64,000 nt of DNA from Sphingomonas brevis (lineage in GTDB: Bacteria; Pseudomonadota; Alphaproteobacteria; Sphingomonadales; Sphingomonadaceae), in NCBI RefSeq assembly GCF_023516505.1, contig NZ_JAMGBB010000001.1:930001-994000 (forward strand), given 5' to 3'. A program made the translations under genes and the position numbers. Of this stretch, positions 1 to 8,850 are shown in pieces. The notes under the pieces are model-generated. The model saw only the letters and a program-made list of their open reading frames with translations. It did not search any database and was not told where the DNA came from. Within the stretch, counting starts at the first letter, position 1; every line of letters starts with the position of its first letter.

Positions 1-1002
1 ATGGTGCAGCCAGACCATTAGCGAGACGACGCAGATGACCATCGTCGCGAACACCATCGAACGGTATCCGAACAATGGCTTGCCGGAAAATGTCGCAGCA
101 ACTTCCGAATAGATGCCGAATGCCGGCAGGACGAGGATGTAGACCTCCGGATGCCCCCAGACCCAGATCAGGTTCATGTAGAGCATCGAGTTTCCGCCAC
201 CATCGTTGGTGAAGAAATGGAAGCCCATGTACCGGTCGAGCATGAGCAGCGCGAGGGTCACCGTCAGCACCGGGAAGGCGGCCAGGATAATCAGGTTCGA
301 CGCCAGCGAGGTCCAGCAAAACACCGGCATTCGCAGGTATGACATGCCCGGCGCGCGAGTCTTGAGAATGGTCGTCACGAAGTTGACGGCCGTGAGGACC
401 GTTCCGACCCCTGATATCTGCAGGGCAACAAGGTAGTAATCGACGCCGACGCCGGGCGAGAATTCCAGCTCGCTAAGCGGCGGATAGGCGAGCCAGCCGG
501 TCCGGGCGAACTCGCCGACGAACAGGCTGACGTTGACCAGCAATGCCCCCGACGCCGTCAGCCAGAAGCTGACATTGTTCATCGTCGGGAAGGCGACGTC
601 GCGTACCCCTAATTGCAGCGGCACGACGAAATTCATGAAGCCGATGACAAACGGCATCGCCACGAAGAAGATCATGATCGTGCCGTGTGCGGAGAATATC
701 TGGTTGTAATGCTCGGGCGGGAGATACCCCTGCGATGCGCCGATCGCCAGCGACTGCTGGAGCCGCATCATGATCGCATCGGCGAAACCGCGCACCAGCA
801 TCAGAAGGGCCAGCACGATGTACATAATGCCGATCTTCTTGTGATCGGTGGACGTGATGTAGCCGTGGTAGAGCGCCGGCCAATAGCCCTTGCGCCAAAC
901 CCAGAGGCCGACGCCCAGCACTACCAGGATCACCACAAGCGAGGTGATCAGCGGGATCGGCTCGTGCAACGGAATCGCGTCCCAAGTCAGCTTGCCAAGC
1001 AT
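1..1002 (-). CDS. cyoB: Cytochrome o ubiquinol oxidase subunit I (partial, N-terminal 334 residues)
   Basis: This is the heme-copper subunit of the terminal quinol oxidase in the inner membrane, which reduces O2 and pumps protons. The start is ATG at 1002, three bases after the cyoA stop, and the reading frame is open to base 1, so roughly half of the usual ~660 residues is present. The N-terminus [16 protein letters not shown], the stretch [16 protein letters not shown], and the helix VI motif [12 protein letters not shown] (first CuB histidine and the D/K-channel region glutamate) are all typical of CyoB. The last visible residues, VWLHH, are the paired CuB-ligand histidines. The upstream cyoA gene fixes it as a quinol oxidase rather than a CuA cytochrome c oxidase. 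The rest, and probably cyoC and cyoD, lie beyond the left edge. Confidence 0.96.
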   Translation of the reverse strand, partial: MLGKLTWDAIPLHEPIPLITSLVVILVVLGVGLWVWRKGYWPALYHGYITSTDHKKIGIMYIVLALLMLVRGFADAIMMRLQQSLAIGASQGYLPPEHYNQIFSAHGTIMIFFVAMPFVIGFMNFVVPLQLGVRDVAFPTMNNVSFWLTASGALLVNVSLFVGEFARTGWLAYPPLSELEFSPGVGVDYYLVALQISGVGTVLTAVNFVTTILKTRAPGMSYLRMPVFCWTSLASNLIILAAFPVLTVTLALLMLDRYMGFHFFTNDGGGNSMLYMNLIWVWGHPEVYILVLPAFGIYSEVAATFSGKPLFGYRSMVFATMVICVVSLMVWLHH

Positions 1003-1005
1003 TAC

Positions 1006-1926
1006 TCAGCCTCCCGGTGACGCCGTCGGAGCCGGCTCCGACGGCGGAGCGGCTTGGGGAAGATGGAGCTGATCGACGCGATTGGCGACGACCGCGTCGA
1101 ACAGGCCCGGCGCGACGGCGCCGTAGGTAATTGGCTTCACGTAGCTGGTCGGCTTCGACAGCTCGGCAAAGGATGCCGCGTCGAGCGCCCCGCCCTGGCC
1201 ATGCGCGCCTTGCGCCCACATCGCGAACTGATCGGCCGGAAGAACCTCGGCCTTGAACTCCATGCCTGGAAAGCCATCACCACTGAAATGCGCCGACAGT
1301 CCGTCATAGACGCCTTGCCGGTCGGCCTGCAGATTCAGCTGCGTCGTCATCCGCGGCATGGTGTAGATCATGGTGCCGAATTGCGGCACGAAGAATACGT
1401 TCCATACGGTCGCCGAGGTCAGGCGATAACTGACCGGCGTATTGGCCGGGACAACCAGCTTGTTGACGGTCGCTATGCCCTGGTCCGGGTAGATGAACAG
1501 CCATTTCCAGTCGAGCGAAACGACCTCGACCTTGAGCGGCGGCTTGTCGGAAACGAGCGGCTTGCTGGGTTCGAGGTCGTGGCTGCTGATCCAGGTAATG
1601 CCGCCAAGCAACATGATGGTCAGCAGGGGAATACCCCACACTACCATCTCGATCGCCCCCGAATACTCCCATTCCGGGAGATATTCCGCCTTGTCGTTGC
1701 CGCGCCGGAACCACCAGGCCACCGCAACCGTCGCGACCATCGTCGGAATGATGATCGCCAGCATGATCGCAGTCGAATTGATGAGAATGGTCTTCTCGGC
1801 ACTGCCGACCGGACCGACCGGATCAAGAATCCCACGGTCGCAGGCGGACAGCAGCACAACGAAGGGGGCAAGCAGAGCAGCCCTGCCCGCCAGGATGCGA
1901 AGTTCAGCCTTCGACCTCTGCGACAT
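1006..1926 (-). CDS. cyoA: Cytochrome o ubiquinol oxidase subunit II, lipoprotein
   Basis: Subunit II of the quinol oxidase; it has the cupredoxin fold but no CuA site, as expected for a quinol oxidase. Start chosen at ATG 1926 (MSQRSKAEL), preceded by AGGGG nine bases upstream, rather than an upstream in-frame codon at 1962. The signal sequence ends in the lipobox LLSAC, so the mature protein is probably lipid-anchored at Cys. Two membrane helices follow (about residues 40-60 and 85-105), then the periplasmic domain with VVSLDWKWLFIYPDQG and the COX_ARM-like C-terminal part. The tail is rich in Pro, Ala and Ser (PPSEPAPTASPGG). It is the first gene of a cyoAB operon, three bases from cyoB. 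Confidence 0.95.
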   Translation of the reverse strand: MSQRSKAELRILAGRAALLAPFVVLLSACDRGILDPVGPVGSAEKTILINSTAIMLAIIIPTMVATVAVAWWFRRGNDKAEYLPEWEYSGAIEMVVWGIPLLTIMLLGGITWISSHDLEPSKPLVSDKPPLKVEVVSLDWKWLFIYPDQGIATVNKLVVPANTPVSYRLTSATVWNVFFVPQFGTMIYTMPRMTTQLNLQADRQGVYDGLSAHFSGDGFPGMEFKAEVLPADQFAMWAQGAHGQGGALDAASFAELSKPTSYVKPITYGAVAPGLFDAVVANRVDQLHLPQAAPPSEPAPTASPGG

Positions 1927-2017
1927 GGACGACCCCTGTTCTGCCGTCACGAAGACAGCCAAGCCCTAGGCGCGTTTAGGTACATAAATCAATATTGGTT
2001 GCGGGTCCGATGCGAAT

Positions 2018-2092
2018 TGGCTGGGGCGGCAGGATTCGAACCTGCGAATGCCGGTACCAAAAACCGGTGCCTTACCACTTGGCGACGCCCCA
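2018..2092 (-). tRNA. tRNA-Gln (anticodon UUG)
   Basis: Read on the minus strand, the gene folds into a cloverleaf. The acceptor stem is TGGGGCG paired with CGCCCCA, the discriminator base is G and CCA is encoded. The anticodon stem CCGGT/ACCGG holds the seven-base loop TTTTGGT, giving anticodon TTG for glutamine. The T arm contains GGTTCGAATCC. It lies alone in the gap between cyoA and the GGDEF/EAL gene. Confidence 0.96.
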
Positions 2093-2205
2093 GCATGGGC
2101 GCCCATCGGAATTGGGCGCTGGCTCGCGGGGCGGCTTATAGTGGCAATGATCGGCTTGAAAAGCCCTTCTCCCCGGCTTTTGCCGAGGAGGCGTTGAGAG
2201 GCGCT

Positions 2206-4557
2206 TCAGGCCCGGCGAAGCGCCGCGGCTGCGGAATTCTCGAACAGCTCGCTGGCCGGCACTGGACGGCCGAAGTGAAAGCCCTGCAACTGCGTGCAGC
2301 CGAGCTGTCGCATTATTTCGGCCTGACCTTCGGTCTCGACTCCTTCGGCGGTGGTTTCGACCCCGAGACCGCGCGACAAGGCCAGGATTGCGTGAACGAT
2401 TGCAACGCAGTCCTGGGCGCCGTCCGCTGCACCGCGGACAAAGGCTTGGTCGATCTTGATCTTTGAAAAATGCGCCCGGCTCAAATAGCCGAACGAGCTG
2501 TAGCCCTTGCCAAAGTCATCGAGCACCAGCCGAACGCCGAGGGAGCGAAGCCTCTCAAGCGAGGCAAGGGTCGCGGCGTCGTCGCCAAGGAATACGCTCT
2601 CGGTCACTTCCAGCTCCAACCGGCTGGGCTCCAGCCTGCTGGCGGCAAGGGCACCAAGGACAGTCTTCGCCAGCCCCGCGCCGGTCAGCTGTGCAGCCGA
2701 GATATTGACCGCGACGCGCATTCGCCCGTCCCAGCGCGATGCTTCGGCACATGCCTCACGAATGACCCAGTCGCCGATCTGGTGAATCAGGCCAGCGTCC
2801 TCGATGATCGGGATGAATTGGTCGGGCGGAATGTCGCCACGCCGGGGATGGCGCCAGCGCAGCAATGCCTCGCGGCCGACGATCTTGCCATTCCTGGCGT
2901 CGACGATCGGCTGGTAGGCGAGAGTCAGGCCATCGCCGCCCAGGGCCTCGCGAACGTCCTGCTCGAGCAACCGGTGGTCTTCGGCCTGCTCGAACATATA
3001 GCGCTCGAAGAAGGCATGGCCGCCCCGGCCGTTCTCCTTGGCCCGGTAGAGGGCGAGGTCGGCCGCACGCATCAACTGTTCTTCCAGGACGCCGTCGTCC
3101 GGGCAAATGGCGATGCCAATGGTCGCTCCGACGTGCAGCGTCGCGGCTCCGATCGTGAAGCTCTTCGACAGTTCGACAATAATCCGTTCCGCGGCCGACG
3201 CGAGCCGTCCCCGATCGGCTTCTCCACTCCAGATGATGGCGAATTCGTCACCGCCGATACGGCCAACCTGGCCATCTTCGCGTGCCGCCTCTTGAAGCCG
3301 TCGACCTACCTCGACCAGCAATTGATCGCCGATCGCGTGGCCAAGCGTGTCGTTGACCAGTTTGAACCGGTCGAGATCGACCAGCAGCAGGGCGCAACCC
3401 TTGTTATCACCCCACTGGCGAAGGACTGCTTCCTCGAGCAATTCACGAACCAGCAAACGGTTGGCGAGACCGGTCAGCAGATCGGTACGCGCCGCGCGCA
3501 CCGAGTCATCGCCCGACAATCGCGCTTCGGTGATATCCGATGCGACGCCCCGCCAGCCAACCAGCTTGCCTTTTTCGTCGAGGATCGGCTTGGCGGAAAT
3601 CGACCACCAGCTCTGGCGGTCCGCGGACAGGATTGCGCGGTCGCGAAATGGCGTACCGTTGCCCAGATCCTCGAAAAGGCTGCGCATTCCACTGGATAAT
3701 GTCGATATTTGGCCCAGCGGATCGAGGAATCGCTGGTAGTGCACCCCGATTACCTGCTCTTCGCGAAGGCGCATGGCGGTAAGGAGCTCGACCGACATGT
3801 TGACGATGCGAAGTTCGGCATCGAGCTCCCACAAGCCAGCCGACCCGGTAGCTTCGAGCTCGCGCAACAATTTGATGATTTCGCCCTGCTCGCGAAGCTC
3901 GATCCGGTCGCGGCTGTGGGCGATGAACTGGCGTGCAGTGGTCAACACGTTCGTCATCAGCACCACCGCATAGACCAGTACGAGCAAGAGCATTGATGGG
4001 CTCTCGAGCTTGATCGTCAACGTCGCGCAGCCGATCGTCAGCAAGCCGACGTAGAGAAGCGCGGCCTGAGGGAGGGAAACCAGCGTGATGCTTCCGGCGC
4101 TGACCAAGGCGGCCATTGTTACACAAACGAAAATTCGCTGCGGAGGCTCGGCCAGGTCGAACCAATAGATCGGCGGCACCAGCCAAAGCGAGGCCAGGAC
4201 CGCAATCAAGAGGCAGATCGTTTCGGTTCTCGGCGGGTGAAGTTCCGCATATTCGGGATCCTCACGCAGCCGCACGGCCCGTACGCCGCGCATGAAGCAA
4301 AGCAGCAGCGCCGCTCCAAACCACAGCCCGAGCTGGAAATTGTCGATGGTGTCGCGCAGCACGATCACCATCACGGCAGCGGTGAGAATCTGAACGGCGA
4401 CAGTCGCCGGCACCAGGCGGACAAGCGCGTCGATCTGCGCGCGGCGGACCGCCTGGCCGATGCGGTCGCGAGGCGCCGCAAGCGACAGCATTTCGCCGCA
4501 GCTCAGTCCGCGCGACTGGGCACGGCGATCCACATTTTCCTGCAACGCGCCCGCCAC
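2206..4557 (-). CDS. Membrane-anchored PAS-GGDEF-EAL cyclic-di-GMP protein
   Basis: This 783-residue protein is predicted to make and/or break cyclic di-GMP. The N-terminal third carries several hydrophobic helices (about residues 45-205), followed by a PAS-like domain (about 235-345). A GGDEF domain (about 355-520) has an intact RIGGDEFA motif at 435-439, and an EAL domain (about 535-775) has REALLRW at 562-568, DDFGKGYSSFGYL and TTAEGVE. Both catalytic signatures look complete, so it could be bifunctional, although many tandem proteins work mainly as phosphodiesterases. The PAS and membrane parts suggest a sensed input near the inner membrane. It stands alone between tRNA-Gln and ilvE. An alternative start is Met23. 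Confidence 0.93.
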   Translation of the reverse strand: MAGALQENVDRRAQSRGLSCGEMLSLAAPRDRIGQAVRRAQIDALVRLVPATVAVQILTAAVMVIVLRDTIDNFQLGLWFGAALLLCFMRGVRAVRLREDPEYAELHPPRTETICLLIAVLASLWLVPPIYWFDLAEPPQRIFVCVTMAALVSAGSITLVSLPQAALLYVGLLTIGCATLTIKLESPSMLLLVLVYAVVLMTNVLTTARQFIAHSRDRIELREQGEIIKLLRELEATGSAGLWELDAELRIVNMSVELLTAMRLREEQVIGVHYQRFLDPLGQISTLSSGMRSLFEDLGNGTPFRDRAILSADRQSWWSISAKPILDEKGKLVGWRGVASDITEARLSGDDSVRAARTDLLTGLANRLLVRELLEEAVLRQWGDNKGCALLLVDLDRFKLVNDTLGHAIGDQLLVEVGRRLQEAAREDGQVGRIGGDEFAIIWSGEADRGRLASAAERIIVELSKSFTIGAATLHVGATIGIAICPDDGVLEEQLMRAADLALYRAKENGRGGHAFFERYMFEQAEDHRLLEQDVREALGGDGLTLAYQPIVDARNGKIVGREALLRWRHPRRGDIPPDQFIPIIEDAGLIHQIGDWVIREACAEASRWDGRMRVAVNISAAQLTGAGLAKTVLGALAASRLEPSRLELEVTESVFLGDDAATLASLERLRSLGVRLVLDDFGKGYSSFGYLSRAHFSKIKIDQAFVRGAADGAQDCVAIVHAILALSRGLGVETTAEGVETEGQAEIMRQLGCTQLQGFHFGRPVPASELFENSAAAALRRA

Positions 4558-4652
4558 TCGTCCCTAACCGCCCATTCCCCAAAGATCCGGCAAGCTTGGC
4601 TTAAGCGAAACATTGCGAAGAAAGAGTGAACGGGCGGGGCGAGTTTTGACGA

Positions 4653-5540
4653 TCAGTAATTAAGGCGGCGATTGACCAGATCGTCATAGTCTTTGGCCAT
4701 CTGCCGCGACAGCTCGCCAATCTCGAAGTTCCATGGACCGACCGACTGGATGAAGGTGACCTCGGCGGCCGACCCGGTAATGAACATCTGCTGGAAGCTT
4801 TCGAGCTCGTCCGGCCAGATCGCCCGCTCATTGACTTCAATGCCACGGCGACGCGCAAGATCGATGATCGTACGACGGGTGATCCCGTCAAGAAAGCAAT
4901 CGGGGACGGGAGTGTGAAGCGCACCGTCCCGAACAAAGAAAGCGTTGGCGCCGGTCGCCTCTGCCACCTGGCCGCGCCAATCGAACATCAGGGCGTCGTC
5001 ATAGCCACGCTCGTCCGCGTGCTTTTTGGAGAGCGAGGCAATCATGTAGAGGCCCGCCGCCTTGCTGTGCACAGGCGCGGTATAGGGGGCCGGGCGACGC
5101 CATGGCGCGATGTCCATGCGAAGTCCGCGGGCAGCAATATCGGGCGAATAATATTTGCCCCAATCCCACGCTGCGATCGCCATGTGCGGCTTGGTGCCCT
5201 TTGGCGAAACTCCCATCTTTTCCGAACCCAGCCATGCGACCGGGCGAACATAGGCGTCGGTGAGGCCGTTGGCCTTGACGACTTCGTCGCACGCGGCGTC
5301 AATTTCCTCGACCGTCCAAGGCAGCTCGAAACCCAGCAGTTCGGCCGACTTGCGAAGCCGCGCGCTATGCTCGCTCAGCTTGAAGATTACACCGCCATAG
5401 GCACGTTCGCCTTCGAATACAGATGAGGCATAGTGCAGCGCATGTGTCAGGACATGGACGTTAGCTTCCCGCCACGGGACCATCTTGCCGTCAATCCAGA
5501 TCCACCCGTCGCGGTCGTCGAAGCTGCGCGTTTCGGCCAT
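4653..5540 (-). CDS. ilvE: Branched-chain-amino-acid aminotransferase
   Basis: PLP enzyme of fold type IV that transfers the amino group between glutamate and the keto acids of Leu, Ile and Val. It is 295 residues long, normal for the family. The start GRDGWIWIDGKMVPW-like segment, the HALHYASSVFEGERAY motif, and HSKAAGLYM containing the probable Schiff-base lysine are visible, as are EATGANAFFV and the C-terminal FITGSAAEVTFI. ATG 5540 is preceded by AGAGGA. It is the last gene of the minus-strand run that begins with dxs, 49 bases downstream of proC. Cytoplasmic; the D-amino-acid transaminase branch of the same fold is an alternative, but the substrate-loop sequence fits IlvE better. Confidence 0.92.
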   Translation of the reverse strand: MAETRSFDDRDGWIWIDGKMVPWREANVHVLTHALHYASSVFEGERAYGGVIFKLSEHSARLRKSAELLGFELPWTVEEIDAACDEVVKANGLTDAYVRPVAWLGSEKMGVSPKGTKPHMAIAAWDWGKYYSPDIAARGLRMDIAPWRRPAPYTAPVHSKAAGLYMIASLSKKHADERGYDDALMFDWRGQVAEATGANAFFVRDGALHTPVPDCFLDGITRRTIIDLARRRGIEVNERAIWPDELESFQQMFITGSAAEVTFIQSVGPWNFEIGELSRQMAKDYDDLVNRRLNY

Positions 5541-5589
5541 GTCATCCTCTCTTATCGAGCGCCGCGCCTAGGCTAGCGTCCATGGGCCG

Positions 5590-6393
5590 TCAATTGCGGC
5601 GCGCAGCTTCCTCGGCCAGCTCTTTGCCACGTCGGACAGCGGCGGCCAGCGTGCGATCGACCAGCTGTTGCAATCCATCCGGTGCATCGAGCACGGCAAG
5701 GCCTTGCTCGGTAGTTCCCTTGGGGCTGGCCACCCTGAGAGCAATCTCAGTCATGGATGCGGCGGTCTCGGCAGCATAGGCGCCCGTTCCGACCAACGTC
5801 TGGATGGCAATTTGCTCGGCTTGCTCCGGTCGCAGCCCAAGTGCCTTCCCGCCTTTGCCGAGCGCCTCGATAAAGCGCGCGACATAGGCCATGCCCGCCG
5901 ATGCGACAGCGCCAATCACCCCCAATTCCTCCTCTCGCCGACACACCGCAATCATGCCCAGCGAAGCGATCAACGCGGTGATTTCATCAAAACCGTCATC
6001 CGCGGAATAAATGGCGGTAACGCCCTGGACCTGCGCCACCGGCAGATTGGGCATGATCCGGACGATTGCCCCGGCGTTGGGAAAAAGCTCACGAAGCGTC
6101 GCGGCGGTTACGCCCGCCAACATCGAGACCAGCACTGTTTCCGGTCCAACGTGCGGAGCCAGGCCAGGGGCCACCTCAGCAAGCTTTTGCGGCTTGAACC
6201 CCAACATCACGAAGCGCGGCCGTTCGTCGGGGTAATCGGTGATCGTTCGGATACCCTCGACCGGCGTTCCACTTGGCCGGACCACGGTCACACCGGTAAA
6301 ATCGGCGCCGCCGGCACGCCACCCGTCGACCATCGCCCCGGCCATATTACCGCAGCCGACCAGCCAGGCCGGCACCGGAAACGTCGCCGTCAT
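5590..6393 (-). CDS. proC: Pyrroline-5-carboxylate reductase
   Basis: Catalyses the last step of proline synthesis, NAD(P)H-dependent reduction of pyrroline-5-carboxylate. It is 267 residues long, the usual size. The N-terminal Rossmann motif VGCGNMAGAM binds the nucleotide, and FVMLGFKPQKL follows. RIMPNLPVAQVQGVTA and the C-terminal helical dimerisation region with ASMTEIALRVASPKGTTEQGL carry the family signature. It starts four bases after the ybjN stop, so it is probably translated from the same transcript. Confidence 0.94.
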   Translation of the reverse strand: MTATFPVPAWLVGCGNMAGAMVDGWRAGGADFTGVTVVRPSGTPVEGIRTITDYPDERPRFVMLGFKPQKLAEVAPGLAPHVGPETVLVSMLAGVTAATLRELFPNAGAIVRIMPNLPVAQVQGVTAIYSADDGFDEITALIASLGMIAVCRREEELGVIGAVASAGMAYVARFIEALGKGGKALGLRPEQAEQIAIQTLVGTGAYAAETAASMTEIALRVASPKGTTEQGLAVLDAPDGLQQLVDRTLAAAVRRGKELAEEAARRN

Positions 6394-6397
6394 GACG

Positions 6398-6901
6398 TCA
6401 CGCTTCTCCGGCGGTATCGATAAGGGCAGCGGAAATCGCTTCGGTGGGCGACTTGCCGCCCCACAGGACGAACTGGAACACCGGATAGAAGCGCTCGCAC
6501 TCCTCGATCGCGGCCTCGCTGATCGCCTCGGCCTGCTCGAAGCTCATCGATTCCCCTTCGCCGACCAGTGCAGCGTGGCGGAACACGATCAGGCCCGAGC
6601 CAGACCATAGTTCGAAATGACCGAGCCACAGTTGCTCGTTGATGAGGCCGATCGACTCGTAGATGGCGGCCCGCTTTTCCACCCCGACCTTGATGTCGGG
6701 GAAGGCCAGGAACTGTAAAACCTGGTCTTCCTGCCGCCACACGCCGCGCAGCTCATATTGCGCCCAGCTGCCGGTAGCTGAGGCAATAATTTCACCGTCG
6801 CCGGCCCGCTCACAGGCCCAGCCGCGCGCTTCGAAATATTGTTCCAGCATTTCGATCGGCGCGCCATCATCGCGCTCGTCGGCTTCAGGTTCGTCGGTCA
6901 G
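6398..6901 (-). CDS. YbjN domain-containing protein, probable CTG start
   Basis: A small cytoplasmic protein of the YbjN (putative sensory transduction regulator) family; its molecular role is not established. The conserved core begins MLEQYFEARGW at ATG 6850 and runs to GGKSPTEAI. There is no good ribosome site before that ATG. In frame upstream lies an acidic stretch (TDEPEADERDDGAPIE) reaching a CTG at 6901 that overlaps the stop of the preceding gene as CTGA, with GGGAG seven bases before it. I therefore propose CTG as the start, giving 167 residues; the conservative call is ATG 6850 with 150. It belongs to the dxs-to-ilvE run. Confidence 0.85.
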   Translation of the reverse strand: MTDEPEADERDDGAPIEMLEQYFEARGWACERAGDGEIIASATGSWAQYELRGVWRQEDQVLQFLAFPDIKVGVEKRAAIYESIGLINEQLWLGHFELWSGSGLIVFRHAALVGEGESMSFEQAEAISEAAIEECERFYPVFQFVLWGGKSPTEAISAALIDTAGEA

Positions 6902-7194
6902 GGCTTGGCTCCCGGCTTGGCTGCCTTGCCGGTCTTCTTAGCGGGAGCCGGTTTCGCGGCCAACTCGAGAGCTTCAATCCGCTTCCGGAGCGCTTCATTC
7001 TCGTCGCGCGCGGCAACTGCCATCGCCTTGACCGCGTCGAACTCGTCGCGGCTGACGAAATCCATTCCCCCGACCCACTCGCGCATTTTATCGCGCATCG
7101 ACGCCTCGGCTTCCCGGCCGACGCCGGCCATGGTGCCGGCAACGCCATTCATCATCTTCACCAGATCGTCGAAAATCCGATTTTGCGACTGCAT
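6898..7194 (-). CDS. UbiK/BMFP-type accessory factor
   Basis: A 98-residue protein of the BMFP (YqiC/UbiK) family. In enterobacteria UbiK helps the UbiI/UbiJ-containing complex of ubiquinone synthesis and forms a trimeric coiled coil. The N-terminal amphipathic part MQSQNRIFDDLVKMMNGVAG, the segment VSRDEFDAVKAMA, and the coiled coil ENEALRKRIEALE are the family hallmarks; the tail is Lys/Ala/Pro rich. Its ATG overlaps the tspO stop by one base (TAATG), and its own stop overlaps the proposed CTG start of the ybjN gene. Confidence 0.87.
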   Translation of the reverse strand: MQSQNRIFDDLVKMMNGVAGTMAGVGREAEASMRDKMREWVGGMDFVSRDEFDAVKAMAVAARDENEALRKRIEALELAAKPAPAKKTGKAAKPGAKP

Positions 7195-7724
7195 TATGAC
7201 TTCACTCCCGTGATCCCCAGCGGCGCCGCATCGGCGCCGGGATTCAGCTTGCCGGTCTCATAGTTGAGCGTGGTCGCGAGACACAACCACAGAAGATAGG
7301 GCAACATCAGCCAACCCGCCAACGGATTGAGCCGGCGAAAGTAACGCGCCGCCGCCAGCGCCATCACCAGCATTGTAACGATGATCACAAACGCAACGTC
7401 GATCATATGCATTCCGAAGAACACCGGCGACCAGGCGAAGTTCAGAAGCAGCTGGCCTCCGAACAGCCATAGCGCGTCCCGTCGTTCCTTCGATGGCGGC
7501 TGTTGCAGGACGATCGCCAGGGCAATTCCAAGCAAAGTGTACAGGATCGTCCAGACCACCCCGAACATCCATGCAGGGGGCTGAAACGATGGCTTCGCCA
7601 GCGGTGCATACCAGTCGTTCGAAAAACCGCTGTTCGACCAATAGCCGATCAGGCTGCCGAATATCACGATCGCGGGTACGGCGATCAATGCCTTCTTGAG
7701 TACGCCCTGCGTTGATGCCGTCAT
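7194..7724 (-). CDS. tspO: TspO/MBR family membrane protein
   Basis: A five-helix membrane protein of the TspO/peripheral benzodiazepine receptor family, which binds porphyrins and in alphaproteobacteria affects tetrapyrrole and oxygen-related regulation. It has 176 residues from ATG 7724, which is preceded by AAGGAG, so I reject the in-frame start at 7829. WYAPLAKPSFQPPAWMFGVVWTILY is the characteristic helix I-II region (Trp and Pro rich), and NFAWSPVFF and LPYLLWLCLATTLN are also typical. Its start overlaps the tlyA stop as ATGA. Confidence 0.93.
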   Translation of the reverse strand: MTASTQGVLKKALIAVPAIVIFGSLIGYWSNSGFSNDWYAPLAKPSFQPPAWMFGVVWTILYTLLGIALAIVLQQPPSKERRDALWLFGGQLLLNFAWSPVFFGMHMIDVAFVIIVTMLVMALAAARYFRRLNPLAGWLMLPYLLWLCLATTLNYETGKLNPGADAAPLGITGVKS

Positions 7725-8464
7725 ATTCGCTCCTTTAGTGCGCCCAGCAAGAATTCGACATTGCCTTCCGGGCCGGTGATCGGGCTTTGTTCGACGCCGA
7801 GAACGTTCCAGCCCTTCGAGACGATCCAAGCCGCGGCCTCGTCACAGACGCGCTGGTGAACTGCTTCGTCGCGGACCACGCCGCCCTTTCCCACTTCCTC
7901 TCGGCCCGCTTCGAATTGGGGTTTGACCAAGGCTACCAGCCGAGCGCCGGGCCGCGCCAGGTCGAGTGCACGATCGAGTACCTTGGCCAGGCCGATGAAG
8001 CTGGCATCGCACACGACAATGTCGATCGGGTCCGGGATGATGTCGATTGTGAGATCGCGGGCGTTGGTCTGTTCGTGGACGGCCACTCGGGGGTCGCTAC
8101 GCAGCTTCCAGGCGAGTTGGTTGGTGCCAACGTCGACCGCATAAACCTTGGCGGCGCCGCGACTGAGCAGGACGTCGGTGAAACCGCCGGTCGAGCTACC
8201 CACATCCAGAGCCACGGCGCCGGTCACATCGAATCCGAAATGCGTGAGGCCGTGGTCTAGCTTGATTCCGCCGCGCGACACCCAAGGATGGTCCCGCCCC
8301 TTAAGGATCAGCTCCGCATCTTCGGGAAGCAGGTCGCCCGCCTTGGCTACCCGCCGGTCGCCGGCGAATACATTGCCGGCCAGGATTAGAGCCTGCGCCC
8401 TGGTCCGGCTTTCGGCCAGGCCTCGAGCAACCAGCAACTGGTCAGCCCGAACCTTAGAGGGCAC
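7721..8464 (-). CDS. tlyA: TlyA-family rRNA methyltransferase
   Basis: S4 RNA-binding domain (about residues 1-60, RADQLLVARGLAESRTRAQ) followed by a Rossmann methyltransferase domain with the SAM motif ALDVGSSTGGFTDVLL and the catalytic region DIVVCDASFIGL and LVKPQFEAG. The family 2'-O-methylates rRNA and was formerly called hemolysin A. I place the start at GTG 8464 (VPSKVRADQ), because GGAGGAAC lies about five bases upstream; the in-frame ATG at 8485 would sit inside dgkA and lacks such a site. Length is then 247 residues. The stop overlaps the tspO ATG by four bases. Confidence 0.9.
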   Translation of the reverse strand: MPSKVRADQLLVARGLAESRTRAQALILAGNVFAGDRRVAKAGDLLPEDAELILKGRDHPWVSRGGIKLDHGLTHFGFDVTGAVALDVGSSTGGFTDVLLSRGAAKVYAVDVGTNQLAWKLRSDPRVAVHEQTNARDLTIDIIPDPIDIVVCDASFIGLAKVLDRALDLARPGARLVALVKPQFEAGREEVGKGGVVRDEAVHQRVCDEAAAWIVSKGWNVLGVEQSPITGPEGNVEFLLGALKERI

Positions 8465-8481
8465 TCTGTTCCTCCAGCCAA

Positions 8482-8850
8482 TCAATCACGATAAAACCAA
8501 TCGGCCAGGTGGGGGCCAAAGATCGAAAGGGCGATCAGGGCAGCGGTCACGGCGCAGATCAGGACCCCGGCGGCGGCAACGTCCTTTGCCCTCCCAACAT
8601 CGGGATTCTGATCGAGTGTGACGGCATCGCCCAATCGCTCGAACGCCGTATTGAAGGCCTCGCCCGCCCAGACCAAGGCGGCAGCAATCAGGATCCAGCG
8701 CCATTCTTCCATGGAAAGCTGCAACACCAAGCCGAGAATGATTGCGCCAACGCTTGCCGCCAAATGCCACAGTGAGCTGCGTTCCGACCGGATCAGGTGC
8801 CCCAGTCCGCTTAGTGCGATACGGAGGCTGCGTAGCGGGTCGGGCATCAT
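8482..8850 (-). CDS. dgkA: Diacylglycerol/undecaprenol kinase, small membrane type
   Basis: A three-helix membrane kinase that phosphorylates diacylglycerol or undecaprenol with ATP. It has 122 residues from the ATGATG at 8850, where the first ATG overlaps the upstream stop (ATGA); the ATG at 8871 lies deep inside the previous gene. The signature is WAGEAFNTAFERLGDAV followed by AKDVAAAGVLI, with the catalytic glutamate in the E-x-x-N-x-x-x-E pattern. Next to dxs, which feeds undecaprenyl phosphate synthesis, a role in the lipid carrier cycle is plausible but unproven. Confidence 0.92.
   Translation of the reverse strand: MMPDPLRSLRIALSGLGHLIRSERSSLWHLAASVGAIILGLVLQLSMEEWRWILIAAALVWAGEAFNTAFERLGDAVTLDQNPDVGRAKDVAAAGVLICAVTAALIALSIFGPHLADWFYRD

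Noticed and set aside
2470-3699. 409-codon plus-strand frame opposite the GGDEF/EAL gene
   Set aside because: The opposite strand has intact GGDEF and EAL motifs across the same bases.
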